A DNA stretch of 64,000 nt from Paludibacteraceae bacterium. Its GTDB lineage: Bacteria > Bacteroidota > Bacteroidia > Bacteroidales > Paludibacteraceae. Positions within the stretch are counted from its first letter, which is position 1; every line of letters begins with the position of its first letter. Location of the stretch: positions 62,001-126,000 of the forward strand of contig JAFZPM010000048.1 of the NCBI GenBank assembly GCA_017550335.1. The letters are read 5' to 3'. Both the position numbers and the translations under genes were made by a program. The notes beneath the pieces were generated by a model. It ran no database searches. It worked only from the letters and a program-made list of their open reading frames with translations, and was not told the DNA's origin. This document shows, in pieces, positions 8,925-18,506 of this stretch.

Positions 8925-9716
8925 ATGATGGAGTTAACAGACACGCACTCACACCTATACGAGGACGAGTTCAAGGAAGACAGGGAGGAAGCCATCCAAA
9001 GGTTGAAGGAGAGGCACGTCACGAGTGTCTATCTGCCCAACATAGACGAAGAGAGCATAGACAAAATGCTTCAACTATACCAGAGCGACAAGAAACTCTT
9101 CCACATCATGATGGGACTCCATCCCACCAGTGTGAAGGAGAACTACAAAGAAGTCATCGAACAGATATGGGGAAGGCTGGCCAACGAGGAAATCTGCGGA
9201 ATCGGAGAGATCGGCATAGACTTATATTGGGACAAGACATACCTCAAGGAACAGACGGACGCCTTCGAGATCCAAGTGGATTGGGCGATACAACAGGGAC
9301 TCCCCATCGTCATACACACCCGCAAAGCCTTCGAAGAGGCCTTCTCGTCCCTGAGGAAATTCGACAAGAATAAGCTACGAGGCATCTTCCACTGCTATTC
9401 CGGTTCTTTGGAAATAGCCAAAGAGATATTCAAACTGGGGGATTTCAGCCTAGGCATCGGAGGTGTGCTGACATTCAAGAACGCAGGACTAGCCCAGGTA
9501 GTGCAAGAGATTCCCTTGGAGAGACTGGTTTTGGAGACCGATTGCCCCTACCTCACCCCCGCACCGCACAGAGGAGAGAGGAACGAAACCTCCTACGTCT
9601 TCCATGTAGCCGAAAAACTTGCGGAGATAAAGGGAGTGAGCCTAGAGGAAATCGCGGAAGAGACGACCCGCAACGCCTCAAATATTTTCGGGACGAGGGG
9701 TTGCCATAAGGCATAA
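8925..9716 (+). CDS. tatD: TatD family hydrolase (metal-dependent DNase)
   Basis: A TIM-barrel metallohydrolase of about 263 residues. The metal ligands typical of TatD are visible: DTHSHL at the N-terminus, the Glu in GIGEIGIDLYW near 92, His in VIHTRKAFEEAF near 128, His in GIFHCYSG near 152, and Asp in ETDCPYLTPAPHRGERN near 205. The family includes 3'-5' DNases. I chose ATG 8925 (or 8928), right after a purine-rich AAGGAAAGGC. The open frame extends back to 8811, but that part is not family-like. Confidence 0.94.
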   Translation: MMELTDTHSHLYEDEFKEDREEAIQRLKERHVTSVYLPNIDEESIDKMLQLYQSDKKLFHIMMGLHPTSVKENYKEVIEQIWGRLANEEICGIGEIGIDLYWDKTYLKEQTDAFEIQVDWAIQQGLPIVIHTRKAFEEAFSSLRKFDKNKLRGIFHCYSGSLEIAKEIFKLGDFSLGIGGVLTFKNAGLAQVVQEIPLERLVLETDCPYLTPAPHRGERNETSYVFHVAEKLAEIKGVSLEEIAEETTRNASNIFGTRGCHKA

Positions 9717-9745
9717 AAAAATATATATTTGTAAAAAAAGAGAAC

Positions 9746-10357
9746 ATGAAGATACTAGCAGTTGGATGGAATTATGCGGACCACAGCAAAGAGCTGAATC
9801 CCAATCAGTTGCCAAAGCACCCTGTCATATTCATGAAACCAGAGACAGCGTTGTTAAAGGACAACAAGCCATTCTATCTACCCAACTTTTCAGAAAGAAT
9901 CGACTACGAATGCGAGTTGGTAGTACGCATATCCAAGATGGGAAAGAACATCTCGAAGAAATTCGCCAACCGCTACTACGACGAGATCGGGCTAGGCATC
10001 GACTTCACAGCGAGGGATTTGCAGAACGAATTCAAGGCGGCGGGAGCACCTTGGGAGATATGCAAGGGGTTCGACAACTCAGCCCCCGTGAGCGAGTTCA
10101 TCAGCAAAGACGGATATGACATAGACAACCTGCGATTCTCCCTGAAGAAAAACGGAGAGACCGTCCAAAACGGCAACACATCCGACATGGTCTTCAGCGT
10201 GGACGAAATCATCGAATACGTAAGCAAATTCTTCACGTTAAAGACAGGAGACCTCATCTTCACCGGCACACCAGTCGGCGTAGGTCCGGTCAAGATCGAC
10301 GACCACCTGGAAGGATACATCGAAGACAAGATGATGTTCAGTTTCGACGTGCTGTGA
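9746..10357 (+). CDS. fumarylacetoacetate hydrolase family protein
   Basis: A 203-residue protein with the FAH C-terminal fold. The metal-binding motif is present (RIDYECELVVRI near residue 50, where the Glu residues bind Mg2+/Mn2+, with further acidic residues in FTARDLQNEFK). The family cleaves or decarboxylates beta-diketo acids and related compounds. The exact substrate cannot be told. A TATATTTG -7 box lies only 15 bases upstream of the ATG, so it may have its own very short leader. It is followed by porU after 67 bases, with no sign that the two work together. Confidence 0.9.
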   Translation: MKILAVGWNYADHSKELNPNQLPKHPVIFMKPETALLKDNKPFYLPNFSERIDYECELVVRISKMGKNISKKFANRYYDEIGLGIDFTARDLQNEFKAAGAPWEICKGFDNSAPVSEFISKDGYDIDNLRFSLKKNGETVQNGNTSDMVFSVDEIIEYVSKFFTLKTGDLIFTGTPVGVGPVKIDDHLEGYIEDKMMFSFDVL

Positions 10358-10424
10358 AACCGGGGAACATAGAATTCCCCATCCATCATAAAAATCATTT
10401 TTGAAACCACATAATAGAGAGATC

Positions 10425-13400
10425 ATGAAACTAAGGCATTCCATCCTCACAATCATAGCAGGCATCGCGATACTAGCGATGGCACCAACCGTCCATGCCG
10501 CCGAATATGCGGAACACTCCGTACTCGCCACCGGTTCATGGACGAAAATCAGAGTTTCGGAGACCGGTGTATGTAAACTCACCTATGACCAAATCAGGGA
10601 AATGGGATTCTCCAACCCGAAGGAGGTGCATGTCTACGGATACGGAGGAGCCACCCTGTCGGAGAACTTCGGGAAGCCGAAAACCGATGACCTGAACAAA
10701 GTCACTATCTACGATTCCGGATCGGCCATCTACTTCTACGCCCAAGGTCCCCGGAAATGGAACTACAGAGGCATAAACAGCCAGCATACATTCGATGTGA
10801 GTTCGAATCCATACTCGCTCTACGGATATTATTTCCTGACCAGCGACACGAGCGAGAGGAACCTCATCAAGACATCATCCGCCGTGGAAGAAACGTCCGA
10901 CGAGACTGAAATAACGAATTACCTAGAGCACATCTGCCACAAGGAAGAGAAGTACAACCTGCTCAATTCCGGGATAGGGTGGCTAGGCGACCAAACGCCT
11001 ATGGGACAAGGGCTTACAATAAAGTTCGAGATGCCCGAAATCGACACCATGGAATTAGGCAACCTGTACCTCAACCTCGCCGCTCATTCCGACAAGGCCA
11101 GCACCGCCCGCATACACATAGCGGGACAATCCGCGGAGGTGGAGTTCCCCCTCTCCGGAGAAGGTGTAAGCGCGACAGCGGCTGAAAAAACGATAGTATT
11201 CCTTCCTTCCTCCGAGAAGAACGAACTTGTAATCAGTTACATAGCAATCAATGGGACGGACAACCTTTGGATAGAGCAATCTGTGTTCTCCGCATATCGG
11301 AAGCTAAAGATGAGCAATGGAATGATGTATTTCCGCAACCCCAACACGGAAGAGGAAGGCACATACAAATACATCATCACAGGAGCCTCGAGCAACACTT
11401 TGGTATGGGACATCACCGACACGAAAAACATCACGCAGATGAGCACCGTGATGGAAGGGAACAAACTGACTTTCAGGAGGAACCCTTCGCAAATGGAGGA
11501 GTTCGTGGCATTCGACCCCTCCAGTTCCAAGTTCGTCAAGGCCGAGTTGGTCGGGAATGTATCCAACCAAGACCTACATGCAGTCAAAGGGATGGACTTC
11601 ATCATCATATCCAACGAAGCGTTCCTCTCCGAGGCCCGCAGATTGGCGAAGATACACCAGGATCACGACAACGTCAACGTCTTGGTCGTCACACCTGAAG
11701 AGATCTACAACGAGTTCTCCTCCGGCACACCAGACGCAAGCGCCATCCGTTGGTTCCTGAAGATGTTCTACGACAGAGGGGAGCTCAACAAGCAAGTACT
11801 ACTTTTCGGAGACGGCAGTTTCGACAACAGAGGCTTGCTGAGGAGCAACAACACACTCATCAACAACTTCATCATCACCTACCAAGGAGGAAGCAAATAC
11901 ACGGAAGCCAACTCATATGTCTGCGACGACTACTTCGTGTGCCTGAACGATAGGAACAACAACAAACCGGTCCGCCAGATGAAAATGGATTATGGCATCG
12001 GAAGATTCCCCGTCTCTTCCCTAGAACAGGCGACCAACATGGTGAACAAAGTAGAGAGATACTACACAGTGAAGAAATACGGGAAATGGAGGGACAAAAT
12101 CCTACTCATAGCAGACGACAATGAGGAAGGAAGCGATGCGAACAGATATAACAAATTCTTCTCCTACGCTGACAACATCGGAGACACGATGCACAAGAAA
12201 GATCCGGCTATGGAGATACAGAAGGTTCACTTCGACTCCTACACAAGGGTCACGGGCTCAAACGGAAACAAGTACCCCGAAGTGGAGGAAATCATCAGCA
12301 AAGGCATCCAGGAAGGCGTCCTCATCGTGAATTACATCGGTCATAGCGGAGAACTGGCATGGGCGGCGGAAAGAGTCTTCACACAAAACCAAGCCGCCAC
12401 CATCTTCAACGAAAAGCAGGGGTTCTGGTTCACCGCCAGCTGCAGATTCGCTGTATTCGACAACACAGCAAGCTCCGCAGGCGAAGACCTCGTGACCAAT
12501 CCGAACGGTGGAGCGATAGCTATCCTCAGCTCAGCCAGAACCGCATACGACGGACAAAACGACAACCTGAACAGAGCCTACATACAAAAACTCTTCGAAC
12601 GAGACATAAACAAGCAACCGCTGAGATACGGCGACATCTGCAAGGGAGCGAAAAATACGTTGGAGAACGACTCCAACAAGCTGTCGTTCACACTATTAGG
12701 AGACCCTATGCTTAGGATATGCTACCCGAAAGGGAACATACTGACAGATTCCATCACATTGGCGAACGGGACACATACTGACACCCTCCATGCGCTCTCC
12801 GAGGTAATAGCATACGGACACGTGGAAGACGAGCAAAGCAACTTCATGGACAACTTCAACGGACAAATATACATCACATTATACGACAAGAATGTTTCCC
12901 TGTCCACCAAAGGCAACAAGTTTACCACAGAAGAGGAGAAAGAGATGAACAAGCACAGATACACCGACAGAATAAACATCCTTTTCTCGGGGAAAGCGGA
13001 AGTCAAGGACGGACGGTTCTCCTTCGTGTTCAAAGTACCAAAGGATATCAACTACAACTACGGAACAGGAAGGCTACAATACTATGCCATGGATGAAAGC
13101 ATCGACTATGACGCGGATGGCAATTACGAGGACTTCATCATAGGAGGAAGTGGAGAAAACGAGACATACGACGACTGCGGACCGGAGATCAGGCTCTACA
13201 TGAACCACAGAGCATTCCTTTCCGGAGACAAAATCAACCAGACGCCGGTCTTATATGCGGAAATCAAAGACAAAAACGGCATAAACTCATCCGGAAGCGG
13301 TATCGGTCACGACATCACACTCACAATCAACGACGAGAAGACCCCGATCATCCTGAACAAGGAGTTCTCCTACGACATGGACAGCTACTCGGACGGCTCG

Positions 13401-13832
13401 CTCGCCTACCAGTTCTCCAAGCTCGAACCAGGGTATTACACCGCGACACTGAAAGCGTGGGACTTGCTCAACAACTCCTCTCAAAAGAGCATCGAGTTCG
13501 TCGTCGAGGAGGATGTCGCAATCCGCACTGACAAGATAGTCATCACACCTTCCATCGCCACAGAGAAAGCCGTGGTCAAGATAACACATGACGCACCTCA
13601 AACCGTACAGACATACCAATTCATCGTATACAACTGTCTAGGGAAAGTCGTGAAAGAGACGAAACCCGAGCAGGCAAGGCTTGAACAAGATTACACATGG
13701 GAGTGGGATCTGAGAGACAACAACGGACAGAAAGTACCAGAAGGGTCATACTTGATCAGAGTCGTACACGAAACCGAGGACGGAGATTACTACGGATTAA
13801 CCCAAAAAATGATCGTAGGCACAGAAAAATAA
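10425..13832 (+). CDS. porU: T9SS C-terminal signal peptidase PorU (gingipain-type cysteine peptidase)
   Basis: A large exported protein (about 1135 aa from ATG 10425, signal peptide ending near ...APTVHAA) of the C25 gingipain fold. The catalytic pair is visible: His near residue 640 (VNYIGHSGELAW) and Cys near residue 673 (FWFTASCRFAVFD), matching the position of the active Cys in Porphyromonas PorU. PorU sits on the outer membrane, cuts off the C-terminal sorting domain of T9SS cargo and couples the cargo to surface lipopolysaccharide. The C-terminus (PEGSYLIRVVHETEDG) is a FlgD/CTD-like beta domain. No other T9SS component gene lies in this window. The ATG 24 bases upstream is less likely because the signal peptide starts at MKLRHS. 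Confidence 0.95.
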   Translation: MKLRHSILTIIAGIAILAMAPTVHAAEYAEHSVLATGSWTKIRVSETGVCKLTYDQIREMGFSNPKEVHVYGYGGATLSENFGKPKTDDLNKVTIYDSGSAIYFYAQGPRKWNYRGINSQHTFDVSSNPYSLYGYYFLTSDTSERNLIKTSSAVEETSDETEITNYLEHICHKEEKYNLLNSGIGWLGDQTPMGQGLTIKFEMPEIDTMELGNLYLNLAAHSDKASTARIHIAGQSAEVEFPLSGEGVSATAAEKTIVFLPSSEKNELVISYIAINGTDNLWIEQSVFSAYRKLKMSNGMMYFRNPNTEEEGTYKYIITGASSNTLVWDITDTKNITQMSTVMEGNKLTFRRNPSQMEEFVAFDPSSSKFVKAELVGNVSNQDLHAVKGMDFIIISNEAFLSEARRLAKIHQDHDNVNVLVVTPEEIYNEFSSGTPDASAIRWFLKMFYDRGELNKQVLLFGDGSFDNRGLLRSNNTLINNFIITYQGGSKYTEANSYVCDDYFVCLNDRNNNKPVRQMKMDYGIGRFPVSSLEQATNMVNKVERYYTVKKYGKWRDKILLIADDNEEGSDANRYNKFFSYADNIGDTMHKKDPAMEIQKVHFDSYTRVTGSNGNKYPEVEEIISKGIQEGVLIVNYIGHSGELAWAAERVFTQNQAATIFNEKQGFWFTASCRFAVFDNTASSAGEDLVTNPNGGAIAILSSARTAYDGQNDNLNRAYIQKLFERDINKQPLRYGDICKGAKNTLENDSNKLSFTLLGDPMLRICYPKGNILTDSITLANGTHTDTLHALSEVIAYGHVEDEQSNFMDNFNGQIYITLYDKNVSLSTKGNKFTTEEEKEMNKHRYTDRINILFSGKAEVKDGRFSFVFKVPKDINYNYGTGRLQYYAMDESIDYDADGNYEDFIIGGSGENETYDDCGPEIRLYMNHRAFLSGDKINQTPVLYAEIKDKNGINSSGSGIGHDITLTINDEKTPIILNKEFSYDMDSYSDGSLAYQFSKLEPGYYTATLKAWDLLNNSSQKSIEFVVEEDVAIRTDKIVITPSIATEKAVVKITHDAPQTVQTYQFIVYNCLGKVVKETKPEQARLEQDYTWEWDLRDNNGQKVPEGSYLIRVVHETEDGDYYGLTQKMIVGTEK

Positions 13833-13894
13833 GTAAATAACGACGCATTACGGAAGATTATAACATTTTTTCACAAAAATATTATACATTCGCG

Positions 13895-13907
13895 ATAACA
13901 ATGTTAT
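13895..13907. promoter_or_regulatory. 13-bp inverted repeat upstream of the Crp/FNR regulator
   Basis: ATAAC-AAT-GTTAT lies 20-32 bases before the ATG of the Crp/FNR-type gene. It could be an autoregulatory site, but it is short and AT-rich, so chance is possible. Confidence 0.25.
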
Positions 13908-13926
13908 TGAACATATTTTGAACGGA

Positions 13927-14628
13927 ATGATAAAAAAGGGAGAACAAGAGAATCCGAGCATAGAGGAAGTTTCGTCCATATGGAACGTGCTGACGGAAGA
14001 GCAGCTCACTTATCTGAAGGCGAACTATATTGTACGCAAATACAAGAAAAACGAGATCATTTACTGTGAGGGAGAGACTCCAACCCACGTCTTGTGCGTC
14101 GCCAAAGGCAAACTGAAAATATACAGGATAGGCACAGGAGGCAGAAGTCAGATCGTCAGAATGGTGAAACCAGGCGAGATGCTCGCATACAGAGCTATGT
14201 TCGCACAAGAAAATTTCGTGACAAACGCCTGCGCCTTCGAGCCATCGGTCATCTACATGATTCCACAAACCGTAATCCACAAACTAATCGTTCAAAACAG
14301 TGAATTGGCATGGTACTTCATCCAAAAGCTGTCGACTGACCTAGGAATCGCGGACAAACGCGCCGTCACGCTCACACAGAAACACGTGAGGGGAAGACTA
14401 GCGGAGTCGCTTCTATTCCTTCGGGACAACTACGGTTACGAGGAAGACAACGCGACTATCAACGTACGTCTGTCAAGGGAGGACCTTGCCAGCCTTTCCA
14501 ACATGACAACCTCCAACGCCATCCGCACCTTGTCGGGTTTGGCGCACGAGAACATCATCGAGCTGGACGGAAGGAAAATAAAAATACTGGACGAAAAATA
14601 TCTAGTCACTTTAAGTAAAATAGGATAA
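13927..14628 (+). CDS. Crp/FNR family transcriptional regulator
   Basis: A 233-residue protein with a cyclic-nucleotide-binding-like beta barrel at about 20-130 (EIIYCEGETPTHVLCVAKGK... and GEMLAYRAMF) and a winged helix-turn-helix at about 150-225 (LSREDLASLSNMTTSNAIRT as the recognition region). It lacks the N-terminal four-Cys iron-sulfur cluster set of true FNR. The ligand is unknown. The first ATG is at 13927; a TTG nine bases earlier is in frame but less likely. The stop lies one base before the ATG of the prephenate dehydrogenase gene, so the two are translationally coupled. Confidence 0.93.
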   Translation: MIKKGEQENPSIEEVSSIWNVLTEEQLTYLKANYIVRKYKKNEIIYCEGETPTHVLCVAKGKLKIYRIGTGGRSQIVRMVKPGEMLAYRAMFAQENFVTNACAFEPSVIYMIPQTVIHKLIVQNSELAWYFIQKLSTDLGIADKRAVTLTQKHVRGRLAESLLFLRDNYGYEEDNATINVRLSREDLASLSNMTTSNAIRTLSGLAHENIIELDGRKIKILDEKYLVTLSKIG

Positions 14629-14629
14629 A

Positions 14630-15472
14630 ATGACAATAGGAATCATCGGACTAGGGCTCATCGGAGGATCCATGGCCATAGACTTACGCAGAACAAAATT
14701 CGCAGACCACTTCATCGGGTACGATCAAGCCGATTTGAACGCCCTGACAGCGCAAAGGATAGGTCTTGTGGACGAAATACTCCCATACGAGGAACTCATC
14801 CAGAAAAGCGACCTAATCCTGCTCTCCGTGCCCGTAAGCGCGGCGACCAGACTGCTATCAGACATACTGGACAAAATCAACGACAACCAAGTGGTTGTGG
14901 ACACCTGTTCCACGAAAGAGAAGCTGAACGATTCGGTACACTACCATCCCAAGAGGAAAAATTACGTGGCCTCCCACCCTATGGCAGGCACGGAGTTCTG
15001 CGGTCCATGGGCAGCCGTACCGAACTTGTTCGCAGGAAGGGCAGGCATCATCTGCAATGCGGAAGACTCAGACCCGAAGGCGATTGAGCTGGTAAGGAAG
15101 ATGTACGATTGTCTGAACATGCGCGTCATCTACATGAGGGCTGCGCACCACGATGTGCACACGGCATACGTGTCACACATCTCACACATCATATCGTTCG
15201 CACTGGCACTGACAGTACTGGACAAAGAGAAGAACGAGAAAAACATATTCGATTTGGCATCCGGAGGATTCGCATCCACGGCAAGGCTCGCGAAAAGTAA
15301 TGCGGACATGTGGGTTCCGATCTTCCTGCAAAACAAAGAGAATGTACTCTCCGTACTAGATTCATACATGGAGAAACTCGAAGACTTCAAGAAGGCTTTG
15401 AACGAAAACGACGAAAGCAAATTAAGAGGGTTAATCGACGACGCCAACAGGATAAAAAGAATCCTACGCTAA
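14630..15472 (+). CDS. tyrA: prephenate dehydrogenase
   Basis: Converts prephenate to 4-hydroxyphenylpyruvate in tyrosine synthesis. The NAD-binding GLGLIGGSMA motif is at residues 7-16, and the prephenate-site block ASHPMAGTE near 117 is followed by a helical dimerisation half. At 280 residues it is a stand-alone dehydrogenase without chorismate mutase or ACT domain. No other aromatic amino acid gene adjoins it. It follows the Crp/FNR gene by one base and ends at a strong terminator. Confidence 0.94.
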   Translation: MTIGIIGLGLIGGSMAIDLRRTKFADHFIGYDQADLNALTAQRIGLVDEILPYEELIQKSDLILLSVPVSAATRLLSDILDKINDNQVVVDTCSTKEKLNDSVHYHPKRKNYVASHPMAGTEFCGPWAAVPNLFAGRAGIICNAEDSDPKAIELVRKMYDCLNMRVIYMRAAHHDVHTAYVSHISHIISFALALTVLDKEKNEKNIFDLASGGFASTARLAKSNADMWVPIFLQNKENVLSVLDSYMEKLEDFKKALNENDESKLRGLIDDANRIKRILR

Positions 15473-15496
15473 GAGAGAAGACTTCTTCATCCACAT

Positions 15497-15529
15497 AGCG
15501 TTTGTACGGAAGTGCAAACGCTTTTTTTT
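15497..15529 (+). terminator. rho-independent terminator of tyrA
   Basis: AGCGTTTG pairs with CAAACGCT (loop of 10), followed by seven more T residues, 25 bases after the stop codon. Confidence 0.9.
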
Positions 15530-15689
15530 GCCATATGAAGAAGCGACGGCAAGCCAACGGAGGGGAAACTCAACCAACAGTGGAAGAAGGCGGAGAGCAA
15601 GACCAAACAAGCTCATTCGGGGCATAGGAAGGAGGAAGACCATCAGCAAACACAGAATAGGCAAAAGGAGGGAGCAGCCACAAAAAAAA

Positions 15690-15735
15690 AACGATGTTTT
15701 CGATAATGCGCGAAACATTATGGAAAACATCGTTT
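15690..15735 (-). terminator. rho-independent terminator of the exbB-exbD operon
   Basis: On the minus strand AACGATGTTTT pairs with AAAACATCGTT; an inner CATAATG / CATTAT pairing extends the stem. It is followed by a run of T residues and lies 32 bases after the last exbD stop. Confidence 0.88.
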
Positions 15736-15766
15736 ATCTATGAACAAGGCCTATCGGCCTAAAGAA

Positions 15767-16243
15767 TCAATAAGAGTTCGATCTTTCGTTAGCAGTATAG
15801 TAAATCTTACGAGCATAAGCTTTACGCAACTCTTGCTTCACATCCGTCACGATACCCATCTTAGTATCCTTATCCACCTTCAAGGAAACAATCATTGAAG
15901 CTTGGTCAGCCTCAGGCATCGCATCACGTTTCTTGGCGATATGCACACCCACATCACCCGCTTTTTTAGCGAAAGCATCATCCAACTGGACACGGGCCTC
16001 TGAACCATTCAACTTCTGCAACTCCCTTTTAGGAGAACCGATGTAGATATATTTAGCCAAAGACTTTTGTTCCAATTTGGTCAACTCAGTTGCCTCAGGC
16101 AACTTAACATCCACCAACATCGTATTCTCTTTCATGGTTGTCGTCGTCATAAAGAAGAACAACAACATGAAGATAATATCAGGTAATGAAGCCGTGCTAA
16201 TAGCAGGCAATTTCTTACCACCTTCCTTACGAAACTTTGCCAT
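15767..16243 (-). CDS. exbD: ExbD/TolR family biopolymer transport protein (second copy)
   Basis: A 158-residue inner-membrane protein with one N-terminal membrane segment (SLPDIIFMLLFFFMTTTTM, about residues 19-37), including the Asp that ExbD proteins use for proton movement, and a periplasmic C-terminal domain. With ExbB it turns the proton motive force into work for TonB. Its ATG overlaps the stop of the upstream exbD by one base (TAATG), so both ExbD are made together and may form a mixed dimer. Confidence 0.94.
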   Translation of the reverse strand: MAKFRKEGGKKLPAISTASLPDIIFMLLFFFMTTTTMKENTMLVDVKLPEATELTKLEQKSLAKYIYIGSPKRELQKLNGSEARVQLDDAFAKKAGDVGVHIAKKRDAMPEADQASMIVSLKVDKDTKMGIVTDVKQELRKAYARKIYYTANERSNSY

Positions 16244-16848
16244 TATTGAGCCCCTCCTACAGCTTTGCTACCATAATCCTTCGGCTCAGCCTCAGAGATT
16301 TTGAGTGGATAATATTTTTTCACCGCATCCTGCTCCTCCTCCGTCAGTTGAGCATACTTACGTCCATCAAACTGCTTAGCAGAGATTTCGTCACGAAGTT
16401 CATTATATGCGGCAACCAACTCGTTTTGGACAGCGATATAAGCCTGATACGAAGTACCACGGTCATTCTGCAATGAAATCACATGCTTGGTAGTAATCTT
16501 CGGAGAACCAAAGAAAGGAATATTCACAGTCTCCTTCTCCGGGAGATCAGGGTTATTAGCAGGATTGGCAATAAACTCCTTCGCCTTTTCCTTCAACCTA
16601 GATACATCCATCACCTCTCCATTAACCATCAACTTATCATTACTGTTGACAAGAATCTTCATAAGGTTTCTCGTGTTAACCTCAATCTCGGTTTTTTTCT
16701 GCTCCTTGGGATCAATCGGAGGAGGCAAAGTACGGAACAGACCCTTGTCTGTCGCCATGGATGTAGTCACAAGGAAAAAGATAAGCAACAAGAACGATAT
16801 ATCCGCCATTGAGCTTGCGTTAATCTCTTGTATTTCTCTTTTTTTCAT
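16243..16848 (-). CDS. exbD: ExbD/TolR family biopolymer transport protein (first copy)
   Basis: A 201-residue paralogue of the next gene. The membrane segment ADISFLLLIFFLVTTSMATD (residues 16-35) holds the conserved Asp at its start. The periplasmic part is longer and polar, with a C-terminal Gly-Ala tail. It lies 12 bases after the small membrane protein gene and overlaps the second exbD by one base. Bacteroidota often carry two ExbD genes per cluster. Confidence 0.94.
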   Translation of the reverse strand: MKKREIQEINASSMADISFLLLIFFLVTTSMATDKGLFRTLPPPIDPKEQKKTEIEVNTRNLMKILVNSNDKLMVNGEVMDVSRLKEKAKEFIANPANNPDLPEKETVNIPFFGSPKITTKHVISLQNDRGTSYQAYIAVQNELVAAYNELRDEISAKQFDGRKYAQLTEEEQDAVKKYYPLKISEAEPKDYGSKAVGGAQ

Positions 16849-16860
16849 GACAAACTAATA

Positions 16861-17325
16861 TTACAGTTTCTTAAACAACGAACTACCAATAGTTGCGATA
16901 AACGCCACACCAGCCAATATGAATGAAGTAATCATGCACATGTTAGTGATTCTGTATACCCAAGGTTCATGAGAGCCCTCATAACCCGTAATACTCATCT
17001 TGGTCGTATCCGCACAGAAATAGGTGATTAAGAACAATACAGCCAAAACACCGACGAAGATCAAAGGGACCATCACAGACTTCGGATCGACCATCAACTT
17101 AGACACAAACGTTATCAATGCGAACACAAGTGTCACCAAAGAGGCTAGAATGATGAATACAAATGCTAAGCCGATGAACGTTGGGGTGAATGAAGGAGCT
17201 TCAATATTGATTCCATTGCAAGGGTACGATTCCGTACTTCCGCAGAAGAAAATCAATGCGAAGATTATCGTGAGCGCCACCAAACCCCAAAGTATATACT
17301 TAGGAATATTTAATGAATTTTGCAT
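16861..17325 (-). CDS. membrane protein of unknown function in the exbB-exbD cluster
   Basis: 154 residues with four probable membrane segments (about 10-28, 48-73, 84-105 and 130-150). I do not recognise a named family. Its position between exbB and the two exbD genes on one transcript suggests an accessory role in the same motor, but that is inference from context. The Cys pair at about 28 and 36 (FFCGSTESYPC), facing the space after the first membrane segment, could form a periplasmic disulfide. Confidence 0.8.
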   Translation of the reverse strand: MQNSLNIPKYILWGLVALTIIFALIFFCGSTESYPCNGINIEAPSFTPTFIGLAFVFIILASLVTLVFALITFVSKLMVDPKSVMVPLIFVGVLAVLFLITYFCADTTKMSITGYEGSHEPWVYRITNMCMITSFILAGVAFIATIGSSLFKKL

Positions 17326-17371
17326 TTCGATATCGTTTTAATAGATTTAAAAACGTTTCACCCAAAGGGGA

Positions 17372-18298
17372 TTACTCTACAACAGAAACCTCAGAAGAAT
17401 CAGAGGAAGTCTGAGTATAACCTTGGTTAGAAGCACCAGACACGTTTGCGGATGCAGGGAAATATTCAACAACCATATCGAGCAACTTGATAGAAGAATC
17501 TTCCATCTCAGTAGTCAAAGCCTCGATGCGGGTCAAGATGAAGTTCATGAACAATTGAAGAATCATGGCTACGATCAAACCGAACACAGTGGTCAACAAG
17601 GCAACCTTGATACCACCAGCCACAACCGTTGCGGAGATATCACCAGCAGCTTGGATTTTATCGAACGCCTCGATCATACCGATGACCGTTCCCATGAATC
17701 CCAACATTGGGGCAAGTGCGATACACAAAGAAATCCAAGTGATGTTCTTCTCAAGAGCACCCATTTGAACGCTACCATAAGAGACAACCGTCTTCTCTAC
17801 AACATCCGGACCCTCGCTGATGCGGGACAAACCTTGGTTGAAGATAGAAGCGATAGGGCCTCTCGTGTTTTTCGTATATTCCAATGCACCCTCGACATTC
17901 TTGTTAGCCAAGAACTCCTCAATCTTCTCGAGGAACTTCTTCGTGTTGATGGAAGAAAGGCTCAACGTGATGATACGCTCGATACACAATGCCAAACCGA
18001 GGATCAAACACAATGCAACGATCGCCATGAATCCGGCACCACCCTCGATGAACTTAATCTTCAAAGCGTTGAAAAGGCCTGTCTCCTGAGGAGCTGCAGC
18101 TTTATCCTCAGCCTTAGCCTCTGTCTTTGCAGGCTCTGCGGCAGGAGTAGCAGCAGCTGTCTGAGGCTCAGCGACAGCCTCGTCCGTATTAACTGTTTGC
18201 TCCGTTTGTTCTTCCTCAAACTCCTGAGCGAATGAAGCAGTAGCGAAACCGAAAGTTAAAGCCCCAACTATTGCCAATGATGCAAAAATTTTTTTCAT
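17372..18298 (-). CDS. exbB: MotA/TolQ/ExbB proton channel family protein
   Basis: A 308-residue inner-membrane proton channel subunit. A signal peptide (about 1-24) and an Ala/Glu/Pro-rich stretch (25-72) precede three membrane segments at about 87-107, 186-207 and 229-254. The core block LAPMLGFMGTVIGMIEAFD is characteristic of the family. It is the first protein gene of the cluster and drives TonB together with the two ExbD. A tRNA-Ser gene ends 39 bases upstream on the same strand with no terminator in between. Confidence 0.94.
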   Translation of the reverse strand: MKKIFASLAIVGALTFGFATASFAQEFEEEQTEQTVNTDEAVAEPQTAAATPAAEPAKTEAKAEDKAAAPQETGLFNALKIKFIEGGAGFMAIVALCLILGLALCIERIITLSLSSINTKKFLEKIEEFLANKNVEGALEYTKNTRGPIASIFNQGLSRISEGPDVVEKTVVSYGSVQMGALEKNITWISLCIALAPMLGFMGTVIGMIEAFDKIQAAGDISATVVAGGIKVALLTTVFGLIVAMILQLFMNFILTRIEALTTEMEDSSIKLLDMVVEYFPASANVSGASNQGYTQTSSDSSEVSVVE

Positions 18299-18337
18299 TT
18301 TTCTACTGATTAATTATTAATTATTACTATTAATTCG

Positions 18338-18425
18338 CGGAGAGAGGGGGATTCGAACCCCCGATACGCTTTTGACGCATACACGCTTTCCAGGCGTGCC
18401 TCTTCAGCCACTCGAGCATCTCTCC
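18338..18425 (-). tRNA. tRNA-Ser (GGA)
   Basis: Eighty-eight bases with acceptor stem GGAGAGA / TCTCTCC, anticodon loop CTGGAAA (anticodon GGA), a long variable arm as expected for Ser, and discriminator G. CCA is not encoded. It lies directly upstream of exbB in the same direction. Confidence 0.96.
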
Positions 18426-18506
18426 TGACTTCTTTACAAATCGAGCGCAAATTACAAAAAAAATAGTTACAAAACACCGAATGTTGAAAATAATTTTATT
18501 CGTCTG

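Noticed and set aside
15464-15743. 88-codon minus and 71-codon plus frames between tyrA and exbD
   Set aside because: Both run through the two terminators and have compositions expected from chance.
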